From Candidatus Viadribacter manganicus (GTDB taxonomy: Bacteria > Pseudomonadota > Alphaproteobacteria > Caulobacterales > Aquidulcibacteraceae), in NCBI RefSeq assembly GCF_001679665.1, contig NZ_CP013244.1:1620980-1684979 (forward strand): a stretch of 64,000 nt of DNA, given 5' to 3'. The number at the start of each line of letters is the position of its first letter. Positions within the stretch are counted from its first letter, which is position 1. Below are positions 8,889 to 18,042 of the stretch, piece by piece. Made by a program: the position numbers and the translations under genes. Under the pieces are notes generated by a model, which saw nothing but the letters and a program-made list of their open reading frames with translations, was not told the DNA's origin and ran no database searches.

Positions 8889-9768
8889 GTCGGTGAACTC
8901 CTTCCGCAATCTGACGCAAGCACGTCAGCAGCGCCAGCCTTGCGCGACGATCGGCGCCGCCCCCATTTTGGCATTGGCCCTTCTTGCTCTGGGATTTCTC
9001 ATGCCGGTTCAGGCGTTCGCGGAAAAACTCGAACAGCGCATCGCGCGGCTTGAGCCATTTTACGACTTGCGACGCCCCGCCGAACCCACTGCGCGAACGC
9101 CCGTCGTCATAATGCTGCACGGTTGCGGCGGTCCCCGCCCCTTTATCGAGGACATGGGGGACGCCGCCGCCGAGGCCGGCGCCACCGCCATTCTGGTGGA
9201 TTCATTCGCCCCTCGCCGCATCAGCCGCATCGCCGCCTTCGCGACCGTTTGCACCGGCGCGCAACTCCAGGGTCGCGAACGCGCCGGTGATCTTTACGCC
9301 ACCATGGCATGGGCGCGGCGCCAACCTTGGGCGGACCCGAACCGCATCAGCGTTATCGGCTGGAGTCACGGCGCCTGGACCATCATGGATGCGCTGGCAC
9401 TTCGCACCGGTGAAGAAATGCGTCGCGCAACCGGCATAGAGGATCTCGAGGGCGAACCCCTTAGCGGTTTGGAAGCGACGATGATCGTATATCCGTACAC
9501 GGGCGTCGGAACTTATGCCGGCCGCCGCGAATGGCGCCTTGCGCCACGTAGCACCGCCATCATCGCCGAACGCGACTACATCGTCGGCTCATCGCGCGCC
9601 GCGCTCGAACGCCAGCGCGCTCGCGGTACGCCGATGGATATTCACCTCTTCGAAAACGCTACACACGCGTTTGAAGATCGGGACGCCGAAGACCCTCGCG
9701 TGCGCTACAATCCCGCCGCCACCGCGCGCGAGCATCAAATGCTGCGCGAGATGATCGCAGGACTCTAG
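8881..9768 (+). CDS. Exported dienelactone-hydrolase-like alpha/beta hydrolase
   Basis: A protein of about 295 residues with an alpha/beta-hydrolase fold. VVIMLHGCGGPRP forms the oxyanion-hole region and VIGWSHGAWT holds the nucleophile elbow G-W-S-H-G at about 160-164. A late THAFED supplies the histidine, as in dienelactone hydrolase and related esterases. A hydrophobic segment, PILALALLALGFLMPVQAFA, before residue 50 looks like a signal peptide with cleavage after AFA. ATG 8881, ATG 8887 and GTG 8893 are all possible starts; the first two overlap the start of the divergent glutathione peroxidase gene. The natural substrate is unknown. It converges with gdhZ, overlapping by 4 nt. Confidence 0.8.
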   Translation: MGMSVNSFRNLTQARQQRQPCATIGAAPILALALLALGFLMPVQAFAEKLEQRIARLEPFYDLRRPAEPTARTPVVIMLHGCGGPRPFIEDMGDAAAEAGATAILVDSFAPRRISRIAAFATVCTGAQLQGRERAGDLYATMAWARRQPWADPNRISVIGWSHGAWTIMDALALRTGEEMRRATGIEDLEGEPLSGLEATMIVYPYTGVGTYAGRREWRLAPRSTAIIAERDYIVGSSRAALERQRARGTPMDIHLFENATHAFEDRDAEDPRVRYNPAATAREHQMLREMIAGL

Positions 9769-12700
9769 CGAACCGCCGCTACGAGCGCGTTGAACTCGGC
9801 CGAGATCAGCATCAGCTTCGCGAACGTCCACGGGCCCTGCCCGTCAAGCTCCGCAAATGCCGAACGCGCACGATGGACCGGCTGCCCCAGCGAAGTCAGC
9901 CATTGGCGCGCCGCTTCCGTCACCCAAGCCACATCGGCGTCCTTCGGCGGAGCGCCAATCGCCCGCGCCGCCGCTTCTGCGAGCTTGAGTTGAGCCTCGC
10001 CAAAATCCCCCGCCGTGCGCCGCACCACTAGGCGATCCCAATGCTGCTCCAGCTTCATATTCGTCGCCGAATCCCGCAACGCATCGAGACCAAGCTCTGC
10101 GCCGATGACACAGTGCAGCGTCGAGGCAGTGTGCAGCGGCCAGCCGGTATCCCGAGCGAGATCCGCCACATCGAGTGACAGTGTAAGCGGCGAAAGCAGC
10201 GCCGCCTCGTAAGCGAGATCATCCGGAGCGCCGAGTTCAAGCAGCGATGAACGGCGAACGGCCACACGATCTTTTTCGATCTTGCTGAGATCTTCCAGAA
10301 TCGTTGCGCGCTGTCCGCGCACCGGCTCCAGGTAACGCGCGACGACGTCCAACACTGTTGGCGCTTTATCGCTCTCAAATCCGGCGTTGCGGGCAAGATA
10401 AGTCACCGCGCGACGAAGAGCGCCGCCAACGCGTTGATGCAACGCAATCTGCGCCGCCGCCGGCGTCTTGTTGTCGAGCGCATTGATGCGATCAACGAGA
10501 TCTTCCAATTCGAAAATGCGGCGCGCGGCTTCAAAGGACAACGCAACTGTTACGGTGCGCGCCCGAGATATTTCCTTGATGCGATCCACGAAAGAAGGGC
10601 CGCAACGGTTGACCAGATCATCTGCCAATTGCGTGGCAATGATTTCCCGGCGCAGGCGGTGACGCTGCATTTGAGTCTCGAACTTCCGCAGCTCGCGCGG
10701 GAAGTATTCCTTAAGCGGCTCGGCAAACGCCGGATCGTCCGGCGCTGACGACGCAACGACAGCGTCGAACAAGTTGATCTTGGAATATGCAACGAGCTTC
10801 GCCAATTCCGGCCGCGTGAGGCCGATCTTCGCCGTGCGCAGCGCCGCAAATTCGCTGGTCAGCGGCAGACCTTCGACGCGGCGCGAGAGCTTACCTTCGG
10901 CTTCCAGCCGCTGGATGAAGCGCTCATGGCTATCGAGGTCATTCACTGCGCTCGCCTGCGCAATCGAGATGGCGCCTGTCTGATCATAATTGTTCATCAG
11001 GACCAGCGCACCGACCTCGTCGGTCATCGATTCCAACAACTTATCGCGCTTGTCTTCCTTTAGCGCGCCGCTTCGGATCGCATCGGCCAGGAGGATCTTG
11101 ATGTTCACCTCATGGTCAGACGTGTCGACGCCTGCCGAATTGTCGATGGCGTCGGTGTTGATCCGGCCACCATTGCGCGCGAACGCGATACGGCCCTTTT
11201 GCGTGACACCGAGATTTGCGCCCTCGCCCACGACTTGAGCGCGCACATCCTCTGCATCAACGCGGATGCTGTCGTTCGCTTTGTCTCCGACGTCGGAATT
11301 GGGCTCCGAGCGCGCTTTAAGATAAGCGCCGATGCCGCCAAACCAGAGCAATTCGCACTCGCTCTTTAGCAGTGCGCTCATCAGCTCAACCGGGGTCACA
11401 GACGGGCGATCGAGGCCCGTCAGCGCGGCGATCTCCGGTGAAACATCGATCGATTTCAGGCTGCGCGAGAAGACACCGCCACCTTTGGAAATGAGCTTCT
11501 TGTCGTAATCCTGCCAGCTGGTGCGCGGGGTATCAAAGAGACGCTTGCGCTCAACGAAGCTCTTTTCGCAATCGGCAGGATTTGGATCGATGAAGATGTC
11601 GCGGTGATCGAACGCCGCCAAGAGACGGATCTTGCGTGAAAGCAACATCCCGTTTCCAAACACGTCGCCGGACATGTCGCCGACGCCGACAACAGTAAAC
11701 TCTTCCTCTTGGATGTTCTTACCGATCTCGCGGAAGTGCCGCTTGACTGCTTCCCACGCACCCTTGGCGGTGATGCCCATGGCTTTGTGGTCATAGCCAA
11801 CCGAACCGCCTGAAGCGAATGCATCGCCAAGCCAGTGACCGTACTCGGCGCTGATGCCGTTGGCGATGTCGGAGAACGTTGCCGTGCCTTTGTCGGCAGC
11901 CACCACGAGATAAGGATCGTTATCGTCCCAGCGCTCGACATCGAGCGGCGGCACGATTTCATCGCCTTTGATGTTATCGGTAATGTCGAGCAAGCCGCGC
12001 AGGAACGTTTTGTAGGCCTCGACGCCGGCTTCTTGGAAGCCCGGTGCGCCGCGGGCCGGCAAACGCTTCGGGAAGAAGCCACCCTTCGCACCGACCGGCA
12101 CTATAATGGCGTTCTTCACCTGCTGCGCCTTCACGAGATCGAGCACTTCGGTTCGGAAGTCGTCGCGGCGATCAGACCAGCGCAAGCCGCCGCGCGCGAC
12201 CGGGCCGAAGCGCAGGTGAACGCCTTCAACTTGCGGGCTCGCCACCCAGATTTCGCGATACGGCTTCGGCGCCGGCAGCTCCGCCACCGCATGCGAGTCG
12301 ATCTTGAAGGACATGTAGGGCTTCGGCTGCTCGTCACGGCCGATCTGATAATAGTTCGTGCGCAGGATCGCCTTCACGAGCTGGGCGATGCGGCGTAGCG
12401 CTCGATCTTCATCGAGACTCACAACTTCCTTGAGCTTGGCCTCGATCATGAACTCGAGCTTTGAAGAACGCGCCACGCGCGTTTCATGGCTTTCCGGCAA
12501 ATTCGGATCGAAACGCGCCTTGAAGAACGCCAAGATCAGCGCGGCAATGCGCGTGTTATTCGCAAGCGCCTGCTCTTGCATCGCTTGCGTCGGATCGAGG
12601 CCGGTTTGCTGGCGATAGCGGGCGAGCGCGCGAATGAGCGCCGCTTCGCGCCACGAACACGGCAGCGCCAAGATCAGCTTGTTGAACCCATCACTCTCGG

Positions 12701-14642
12701 CCTTGCCGGTCCAAACGGCGGTGAATGCCTGTTCGAACAACGGACCCGCGCGTTCCAGATCGATCGGCTTGCCATCGGCAGACCGGCATTCGATGTCATG
12801 AACGTGGATGCGTTGGGCCGTGTGAAACGAATCCGCCTGCAACTGCAATTCGAAGTTCACTTCTGAATCAACGAACAGACCCATGTTTTCGAGGATAGGA
12901 ACTGTCGCTGAGAGCGCCAAAACATCGCCGCGTGCGTAGAATTTGCAACGCATGATGTTGGTGGCGTCGCCCGGGCGGCGATAGGCGCGAGCACGGATAG
13001 TCTCATCGTCGCGCGCGCTCATAATCTCGGCAGTGTCGATGAGCGCTTCATCGACTGAATAGCGTTCGCGATATGCGGCCGTAAACGCGCCGCTGAAGCG
13101 ATTTGAGGCTTCTTCGCGGGCTCCGAGATCGAAGCGATCGGAGCGCAAGAGCGAGCGTGTGTAATCGTCGTCCCAAGTGCGCGTCAGTGCGGCGATGTCC
13201 GCGTCAAGCTGGCGCTCGTCAGGGTTGGCGCGCTTCTTATCGATATCGCCGATGACGAAGAGAACGCGTGCAAGCTGGCCTTCGCCGAGCTGCGGCTGGA
13301 AGCTTTCGACGTGTCCGCCAAAAGCGCGTGCAATCACCTCGCCTGCGCCAACGCGAACGTCGGTGTCGTAGCGATCCTTAGGAATGTACGCGAGCGCCGT
13401 CGCGAAACGATTGAAGCGGTCACGGCGCAAAAACACCCGCGCGCGCGGACGGTCCAACAGGTGCAGCACGCCGCGTGCAATCTCGGAGAGCTCTTCGCGA
13501 GAAATCTGCCAGAGTTCTTCGCGCGGGTAATATTCGATGATTTTGCGCAGGGTCTTGGCATTGTGGCCGCCCGGCGCAAACCCGGCCTGATCCATCACCC
13601 ACTGCACCTTACGGCGCAGAACCGGAATGTTGCGCGTCGGTTCGGTGAAACTTTCGCTGGTAAAAAGGCCCACGAAGCGAACTTCGCCAATGGCCTCGCC
13701 CTGATCATTGTAGCGCTTCACACCGACATAATCGGCGGTGGCGCGGCGGTGAACGCGGGCACGCAAAGTCGATTTCGCAACGATGAGCGGCGTCGGCTCA
13801 GTCACGAGGCGCTTCAATTCCGGCGTAAGCACCATCGGCTCGGCGGTTGTGCGCAGCACGTAGCGATCCATGTCACGCAGGACACCGAGGCACGTGCCCT
13901 CGATGATATCCGGCTCGTGCGGTGTGAAACCACCTTTCGCGTCGCGGACATATTGGTAGTCGCGCGCGCCGAGGAAGGTGAACTTGTCGGCAGCCAGCCA
14001 GCGCAGCAGCTCAACACCTTCGGCCACGTCGCTGGGGGCAGCGTTCGACTTCGCTTTTTCCAGTTCATTGGCGCAATCGAGCATGCGCTTGCGCATCGCC
14101 TGAAAGTCGCCAACCGAGTCACGCACATCGGCGAGCGAAGCGCGAACGCCGTGGAGCAATTCTTTGCTCTTTTGCGCAGAGAGCGTCGGCACGTGAATCT
14201 GAATGAGAGAGTCGCGCCCCTTCCCTTTGGCGGACGGAGCCAGCGGGTGGAACATGGCGAGCGACGGGATGCCTTGGTCAGCCAGTTCGCCCATGACCGA
14301 GTCCACGAGGAACGGCATGTCGGGGCCGGCGATCTCAAGAATGTCGCGATCGAGATGTTTGCCGCCAACACCGACGCCATGGCGAAGACGAATGCACTGC
14401 TCATCGCACTCACGCTCGGCACGCCAGATCCAGAAATCGTGGGCAAGCGCGGCGAAGTCCTCGACCGACAGATCGCCGAGTTCGTCATCCGAGGCGTCCT
14501 CATAGAGGCCCCTCAAGAACATCTCGGCGGCGGAGTCGATGGCGCCGTTTGCGCGGAACGCGGGCCAAGGGCCTTTAGCGGCCTGATCGACAAATTGGTC
14601 AGCGGTTTTGGGGAGTTCCTGGCGCGCGGCAGCAGCGTCCAT
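9765..14642 (-). CDS. gdhZ: NAD-specific glutamate dehydrogenase, large type
   Basis: A 1,625-residue protein of the large GDH class (about 180 kDa), which deaminates glutamate to 2-oxoglutarate with NAD+ and feeds amino-acid carbon to the TCA cycle. Long N-terminal regulatory domains (ACT-like segments, about 1-700) precede the catalytic part, where VKNAIIVPVGAKGGFFPKR near residue 850 is the conserved substrate-binding glycine/lysine stretch and GVGDMSGDVFGNGM near 980 the nucleotide-binding segment. In Caulobacter the orthologue GdhZ also couples metabolism to FtsZ assembly (established there, inferred here). It appears complete, with a single start at MDAAAARQELP. It is monocistronic in appearance. 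Confidence 0.96.
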   Translation of the reverse strand: MDAAAARQELPKTADQFVDQAAKGPWPAFRANGAIDSAAEMFLRGLYEDASDDELGDLSVEDFAALAHDFWIWRAERECDEQCIRLRHGVGVGGKHLDRDILEIAGPDMPFLVDSVMGELADQGIPSLAMFHPLAPSAKGKGRDSLIQIHVPTLSAQKSKELLHGVRASLADVRDSVGDFQAMRKRMLDCANELEKAKSNAAPSDVAEGVELLRWLAADKFTFLGARDYQYVRDAKGGFTPHEPDIIEGTCLGVLRDMDRYVLRTTAEPMVLTPELKRLVTEPTPLIVAKSTLRARVHRRATADYVGVKRYNDQGEAIGEVRFVGLFTSESFTEPTRNIPVLRRKVQWVMDQAGFAPGGHNAKTLRKIIEYYPREELWQISREELSEIARGVLHLLDRPRARVFLRRDRFNRFATALAYIPKDRYDTDVRVGAGEVIARAFGGHVESFQPQLGEGQLARVLFVIGDIDKKRANPDERQLDADIAALTRTWDDDYTRSLLRSDRFDLGAREEASNRFSGAFTAAYRERYSVDEALIDTAEIMSARDDETIRARAYRRPGDATNIMRCKFYARGDVLALSATVPILENMGLFVDSEVNFELQLQADSFHTAQRIHVHDIECRSADGKPIDLERAGPLFEQAFTAVWTGKAESDGFNKLILALPCSWREAALIRALARYRQQTGLDPTQAMQEQALANNTRIAALILAFFKARFDPNLPESHETRVARSSKLEFMIEAKLKEVVSLDEDRALRRIAQLVKAILRTNYYQIGRDEQPKPYMSFKIDSHAVAELPAPKPYREIWVASPQVEGVHLRFGPVARGGLRWSDRRDDFRTEVLDLVKAQQVKNAIIVPVGAKGGFFPKRLPARGAPGFQEAGVEAYKTFLRGLLDITDNIKGDEIVPPLDVERWDDNDPYLVVAADKGTATFSDIANGISAEYGHWLGDAFASGGSVGYDHKAMGITAKGAWEAVKRHFREIGKNIQEEEFTVVGVGDMSGDVFGNGMLLSRKIRLLAAFDHRDIFIDPNPADCEKSFVERKRLFDTPRTSWQDYDKKLISKGGGVFSRSLKSIDVSPEIAALTGLDRPSVTPVELMSALLKSECELLWFGGIGAYLKARSEPNSDVGDKANDSIRVDAEDVRAQVVGEGANLGVTQKGRIAFARNGGRINTDAIDNSAGVDTSDHEVNIKILLADAIRSGALKEDKRDKLLESMTDEVGALVLMNNYDQTGAISIAQASAVNDLDSHERFIQRLEAEGKLSRRVEGLPLTSEFAALRTAKIGLTRPELAKLVAYSKINLFDAVVASSAPDDPAFAEPLKEYFPRELRKFETQMQRHRLRREIIATQLADDLVNRCGPSFVDRIKEISRARTVTVALSFEAARRIFELEDLVDRINALDNKTPAAAQIALHQRVGGALRRAVTYLARNAGFESDKAPTVLDVVARYLEPVRGQRATILEDLSKIEKDRVAVRRSSLLELGAPDDLAYEAALLSPLTLSLDVADLARDTGWPLHTASTLHCVIGAELGLDALRDSATNMKLEQHWDRLVVRRTAGDFGEAQLKLAEAAARAIGAPPKDADVAWVTEAARQWLTSLGQPVHRARSAFAELDGQGPWTFAKLMLISAEFNALVAAVR

Positions 14643-14789
14643 GAGGCGTTTCCTTGTTTTGGCGCGAACCTACTCGCCCCGGCGTCAACTGCAACCGCCG
14701 GAACGCCGCGTTTCGGTCTCAGGAGCGGGTCTTAGGTGTGCATCGGCGCATGGCCGGGAACGCAGACGCCGTTGTGCGTTTGCCGAACG

Positions 14790-15041
14790 ATGTTCGCTCA
14801 AGAAATTCTCCTCGTGACCGCCCGCTGGGCCCGCAGCCAGCTCAGGTTCGAACCGAAGACCTCCGCCAAACGACGTCAGCTCCGCCAGCTTATCGCTGCT
14901 GCAGAGGCATTGCGCCGCCAACTCCCATCTGAAAGCGAACTCCCCGCCAACGTGCTGCGCCTCAGCGAGTACCGGTGCACTTCCCCGCCGATTACGCGCG
15001 AGGAAAGAGCACACAAGTTCAGGCGGTTCTTGGACGAGTGA
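14790..15041 (+). CDS. Small basic hypothetical protein
   Basis: A possible 83-residue protein in the gap between gdhZ and the AI-2E permease gene. It is helical and charged (AKRRQLRQLIAAAEALRRQLPSE in its middle, ending ERAHKFRRFLDE), without membrane segments, cysteine pairs or recognisable motif. The composition looks more protein-like than the antisense frame, but no ribosome-binding site precedes ATG 14790, and in-frame sequence continues upstream to 14736. A strong 13-bp inverted repeat follows 17 nt after the stop and would suit a terminator stem. I would treat the gene as plausible only. Confidence 0.35.
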   Translation: MFAQEILLVTARWARSQLRFEPKTSAKRRQLRQLIAAAEALRRQLPSESELPANVLRLSEYRCTSPPITREERAHKFRRFLDE

Positions 15042-15058
15042 ATTTGCCGCAAATTGGC

Positions 15059-15095
15059 GGCGCCGTCGGACGGGGACAAGCTGTCCGACGGCGCC
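15059..15095. terminator. Perfect 13-bp inverted repeat
   Basis: GGCGCCGTCGGAC and GTCCGACGGCGCC pair perfectly around an 11-nt loop, just behind the small ORF ending at 15041. No T-run follows on either strand, so it may stop or protect transcripts without being a classical intrinsic terminator. A weaker hairpin (CCTGC/GCAGG) follows immediately. Confidence 0.45.
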
Positions 15096-15328
15096 TGCAG
15101 GCCTCGCAGCAGGCTGGGTGGGGGACGCACGCGGAGGCCTGGTTCTACAGACGCGCCGTTTCGCTTGATGAAGCCCCCCATGAGCCCACGTGTGCGATTC
15201 GAAACGTCAAAAACTGACGTGAGCGCGCCAAGATCAGGAGCGAACTAGAGTTTGCGTTTTGCAAAACGCCCCTAGCCCCGGCGACGTTCTTCACACCAGC
15301 GATACATGTTCGTCTACGATTCGCAACA
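15096..15328. other. Gene-free convergent intergenic region with palindrome
   Basis: No gene is visible here. The notable element is a perfect 16-bp palindrome, GCGTTTTGCAAAACGC, at 15254-15269, about 60 bp beyond the end of the leftward AI-2E permease gene. It could be a protein-binding site or a short transcript-end hairpin. There is nothing else I can support. Confidence 0.4.
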
Positions 15329-16411
15329 TCATTTTGGTCCGGACTCGGACTTACTCACCCGCTTCGTTTCGGGTGTGGGTTTGCCATCGGCGGAGAGCAG
15401 AATCGCGATCCAGCGCGTCGACGGAAATTGCGCCAATACAATCATGATCATGACCGTCATCGGCGCAGCGAGAAACGCGCCGACAATGCCCCACACGAGG
15501 CCCCAAATCGCGAGCGCCAGCAGAACGACGACTGCAGAAAGGTTGAGCGACTCGCCGGTCATGCGCGGCTGCACGAAGTTTCCGATGACAAATTGCCAAA
15601 GCCCGACGCCGGCAAAAATCGCGAAGACAGGCGGCAATGTTGGAAATTGCACAAGCGCAACGGCTGTCGTGAGCGCAACCGCGGCGATCGATCCGATCGT
15701 GGGAATGTAGTTGAGAAAGAAGATCAGGAACGACCAGAACAGAGCGTTCTCGAGACCGATAATCCGCAGCGTAATGTAGGTAAGCGCGGTGATGACGAGG
15801 CTCATGACCGTCTGCACCCACAGATAGCGCTCCATGGACTCTCGAATGCGCGCAAGCACCTCACGCGCTGCTTCGCGCTGGCCTTTGCCGCGGAAGATGA
15901 AATCCAACTTATCCTTCATCGCCGCCGAGGCCGGGAACAAGAAAGCCAAATAGATCAAGGTGAAAGTGGCTGCAGAGGCGAAGTTTTGCAGACTGCCGCC
16001 GATCTCGACAGCCAGCCGGTTGTTGGGGTTGGCTTGCGCAACGAGATCGCGAACGGTTGACGGAATACCAGGCGCCCCAAGCGCTCGGTGAGCCTGGCTG
16101 ATCACTTGATTGAGCCGAAACTCGTAGCGGTTCAGGTCGCTCAGGATGTTCGCGAGATTGTCGATCACGACAAACCCGATCAACGCAAACAAACTCAGCA
16201 CCAAGATGAGCGCAATCGGGAGCGCCAGCCAACGCGGCGTGAACGGAAGGCGCATATCGAGGGTTGTGGTCAAGCCATCAATGGCGAGCCAAAGAATGAG
16301 CGCCATTGCGAATTGCGTCAGCGGTTCGCGCAGGAAATAAAGCCCCGCCGCAATGACGCCGGTGGCGACAATCCAAAGCGCCCCGCGTTGCGAAATTTCC
16401 AGACTGGCCAT
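15329..16411 (-). CDS. AI-2E family transporter (PerM/YdiK-like)
   Basis: A 360-residue integral membrane protein with the helix pattern of the AI-2E exporter/PerM family. Paired N-terminal helices (about 10-75) are followed by a soluble segment (about 80-215) and a C-terminal group of helices (about 215-345) containing the conserved FLNYIPTIGSIAAVALT and PRMTGESLNLSAVVVLLAL. Members have been linked to quorum-signal export or sodium/proton antiport; family membership does not fix the substrate. The gene is divergent from the HerA-like ATPase gene, with about 95 bp between the starts. It ends in a soluble KRVSKSESGPK tail. Confidence 0.88.
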   Translation of the reverse strand: MASLEISQRGALWIVATGVIAAGLYFLREPLTQFAMALILWLAIDGLTTTLDMRLPFTPRWLALPIALILVLSLFALIGFVVIDNLANILSDLNRYEFRLNQVISQAHRALGAPGIPSTVRDLVAQANPNNRLAVEIGGSLQNFASAATFTLIYLAFLFPASAAMKDKLDFIFRGKGQREAAREVLARIRESMERYLWVQTVMSLVITALTYITLRIIGLENALFWSFLIFFLNYIPTIGSIAAVALTTAVALVQFPTLPPVFAIFAGVGLWQFVIGNFVQPRMTGESLNLSAVVVLLALAIWGLVWGIVGAFLAAPMTVMIMIVLAQFPSTRWIAILLSADGKPTPETKRVSKSESGPK

Positions 16412-16506
16412 GCGCCCTCTTGCTTTGCATGCGCCTGCGGCGCAAGGCCCGGCTTGGCCGGAAAGGCCCGTTGCGCCAAGCTATTGGCGAAGCAGGAGTC
16501 GCAAGA

Positions 16507-18042
16507 ATGGCGGAAAGTATCGAGATCGGCCTGGCGCCAGAAGGTGTCCAAAGCCTGGCGCTGAAGCGCGCCAACCGCCACGGGCTGATCGCGGGCGCGA
16601 CGGGAACCGGCAAGACCGTAACGCTGCAGGTTCTGGCTGAAGCGTTTGCGCGCGAAGGCGTCAACGTGTTCGCCGCCGACATCAAAGGCGACCTTTCCGG
16701 GTGCGCTGCGGTGAGCGATCCGCCGCCAGCATGGGCAAGCGCACGCGCCACCGAAATCAACATGCCGCTGACACCGGAAGCACAGCCAGTCGTGTTCTGG
16801 GACGTGTATGGCGAACTGGGTCATCCGGTGCGGACCACCGTGACTGAGATGGGTCCGGTTCTCATGGGTCGCGTTTTGGAAGCGACGGACGCTCAAGAAG
16901 GCGCGCTAACGATCGCGTTCCGCCTCGCCGACGATTGGCTCAACGAAGGCAAGAACGAAGGGCTGCTACTCGATCTCAACGATCTGCGCGCGCTGCTGAC
17001 GTATCTTTCAGAGAACTCCGAGGATATCGGCAAGAAATACGGCCTGGTGACGCCGCAATCGATCGCGGCGCTGCAACGCAAAGTGCTCCAGCTCGAGATG
17101 GACGGCGCGGACCGGTTCTTTGGTGAGCCGGCGTTCAAGCTTGAGGAACTCACCCGTGTGCGCCCGGACGGCAAAGGCACGATTAATGTGCTGGCTTCAG
17201 AGCGCCTCGTTCAAAGCCCGCGCCTTTATTCGGCGTTCCTGCTTTGGCTGATGAGCGAGCTTTGGGAAGAGCTTCCGGAAGTCGGCGACATGGACAAGCC
17301 AAAGCTCGTCTTCTTCTTCGATGAGGCACACCTCCTCTTCCGCGATGCATCCAAGGATCTGATCAACAAAGTCGAACAGGTGGTTCGCTTGATCCGTTCG
17401 AAGGGTGTCGGGGTCTATTTCGTGACGCAGTCGCCATCCGATATTCCAGAAACCGTGCTTGCACAGCTCGGCAACCGCTTTCAACACGCACTCCGCGCCT
17501 ACACGCCAACGGATCAAAAGGCGGTGCGCGCTGCGGCGCAGTCCTTCCGCGCCAATGCGAACGTCGACGTGGCAAAGGAAATTCAGGAGCTGAATGTTGG
17601 CGAGGCGCTGGTCTCGACGCTCGACGTCAAAGGCGCGCCAACGCCGGTTGCGCGCACCAAGGTGCGCCCGCCGAATAGCCAAGTCGGCCCGATTTTGCCG
17701 GCGCAACGCGAAGCTTTGATGAAAGCGAACACAGCAGGCCGTGCTTACGAGAAGTCAGTCGACCGGGTCAGCGCGCACGAAATCCTGAGCAAACGCGCCG
17801 CGCAGCTTGCCGAAGCAGAAGCGCGTGAGGAAGAACGCGAGGCACGGGAAAAAGAAGCTACGAAGGCAAGCCGCTCTCGTTCCGGCAGCGGCGGAGCAAC
17901 CCGTTCGCGCTCAACACGCAGCAGCTCACGCACAACGCCGCTCGAACGCCAAAGCGGCCGCGTCGCCAGCGGCGTGTTCAACACGATCGTACGCGAAGTG
18001 ATGCGCGGCATCCTTGGCACGCCTTCGCGGCGGCGGCGTTAG
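16507..18042 (+). CDS. HerA-like ATPase of the DUF853 (YjgR) family
   Basis: A 511-residue P-loop ATPase. The Walker A motif GATGTGKT is at about 30-37, followed by VNVFAADIKGDLSG, the Walker B FFFDEAHLLF near 271-280, and GVYFVTQSPSDIPETVLAQLGNR, which are characteristic of the DUF853/YjgR branch of HerA/FtsK-type ATPases. The biochemical role of YjgR proteins is not established. The C-terminus (about 430-511) is low-complexity with EAREEEREAREKEA coiled-coil-like and serine/arginine-rich stretches. ATG 16507 is chosen because CAGGAG lies 8 nt upstream and the peptide then starts MAESIEIGLA. It overlaps the convergent zapE by 4 nt. Confidence 0.9.
   Translation: MAESIEIGLAPEGVQSLALKRANRHGLIAGATGTGKTVTLQVLAEAFAREGVNVFAADIKGDLSGCAAVSDPPPAWASARATEINMPLTPEAQPVVFWDVYGELGHPVRTTVTEMGPVLMGRVLEATDAQEGALTIAFRLADDWLNEGKNEGLLLDLNDLRALLTYLSENSEDIGKKYGLVTPQSIAALQRKVLQLEMDGADRFFGEPAFKLEELTRVRPDGKGTINVLASERLVQSPRLYSAFLLWLMSELWEELPEVGDMDKPKLVFFFDEAHLLFRDASKDLINKVEQVVRLIRSKGVGVYFVTQSPSDIPETVLAQLGNRFQHALRAYTPTDQKAVRAAAQSFRANANVDVAKEIQELNVGEALVSTLDVKGAPTPVARTKVRPPNSQVGPILPAQREALMKANTAGRAYEKSVDRVSAHEILSKRAAQLAEAEAREEEREAREKEATKASRSRSGSGGATRSRSTRSSSRTTPLERQSGRVASGVFNTIVREVMRGILGTPSRRRR

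Noticed and set aside
13311..14735. 474-codon open frame on the + strand opposite gdhZ
   Set aside because: It is a GC-rich shadow of gdhZ with His/Arg-rich composition and no family motif.
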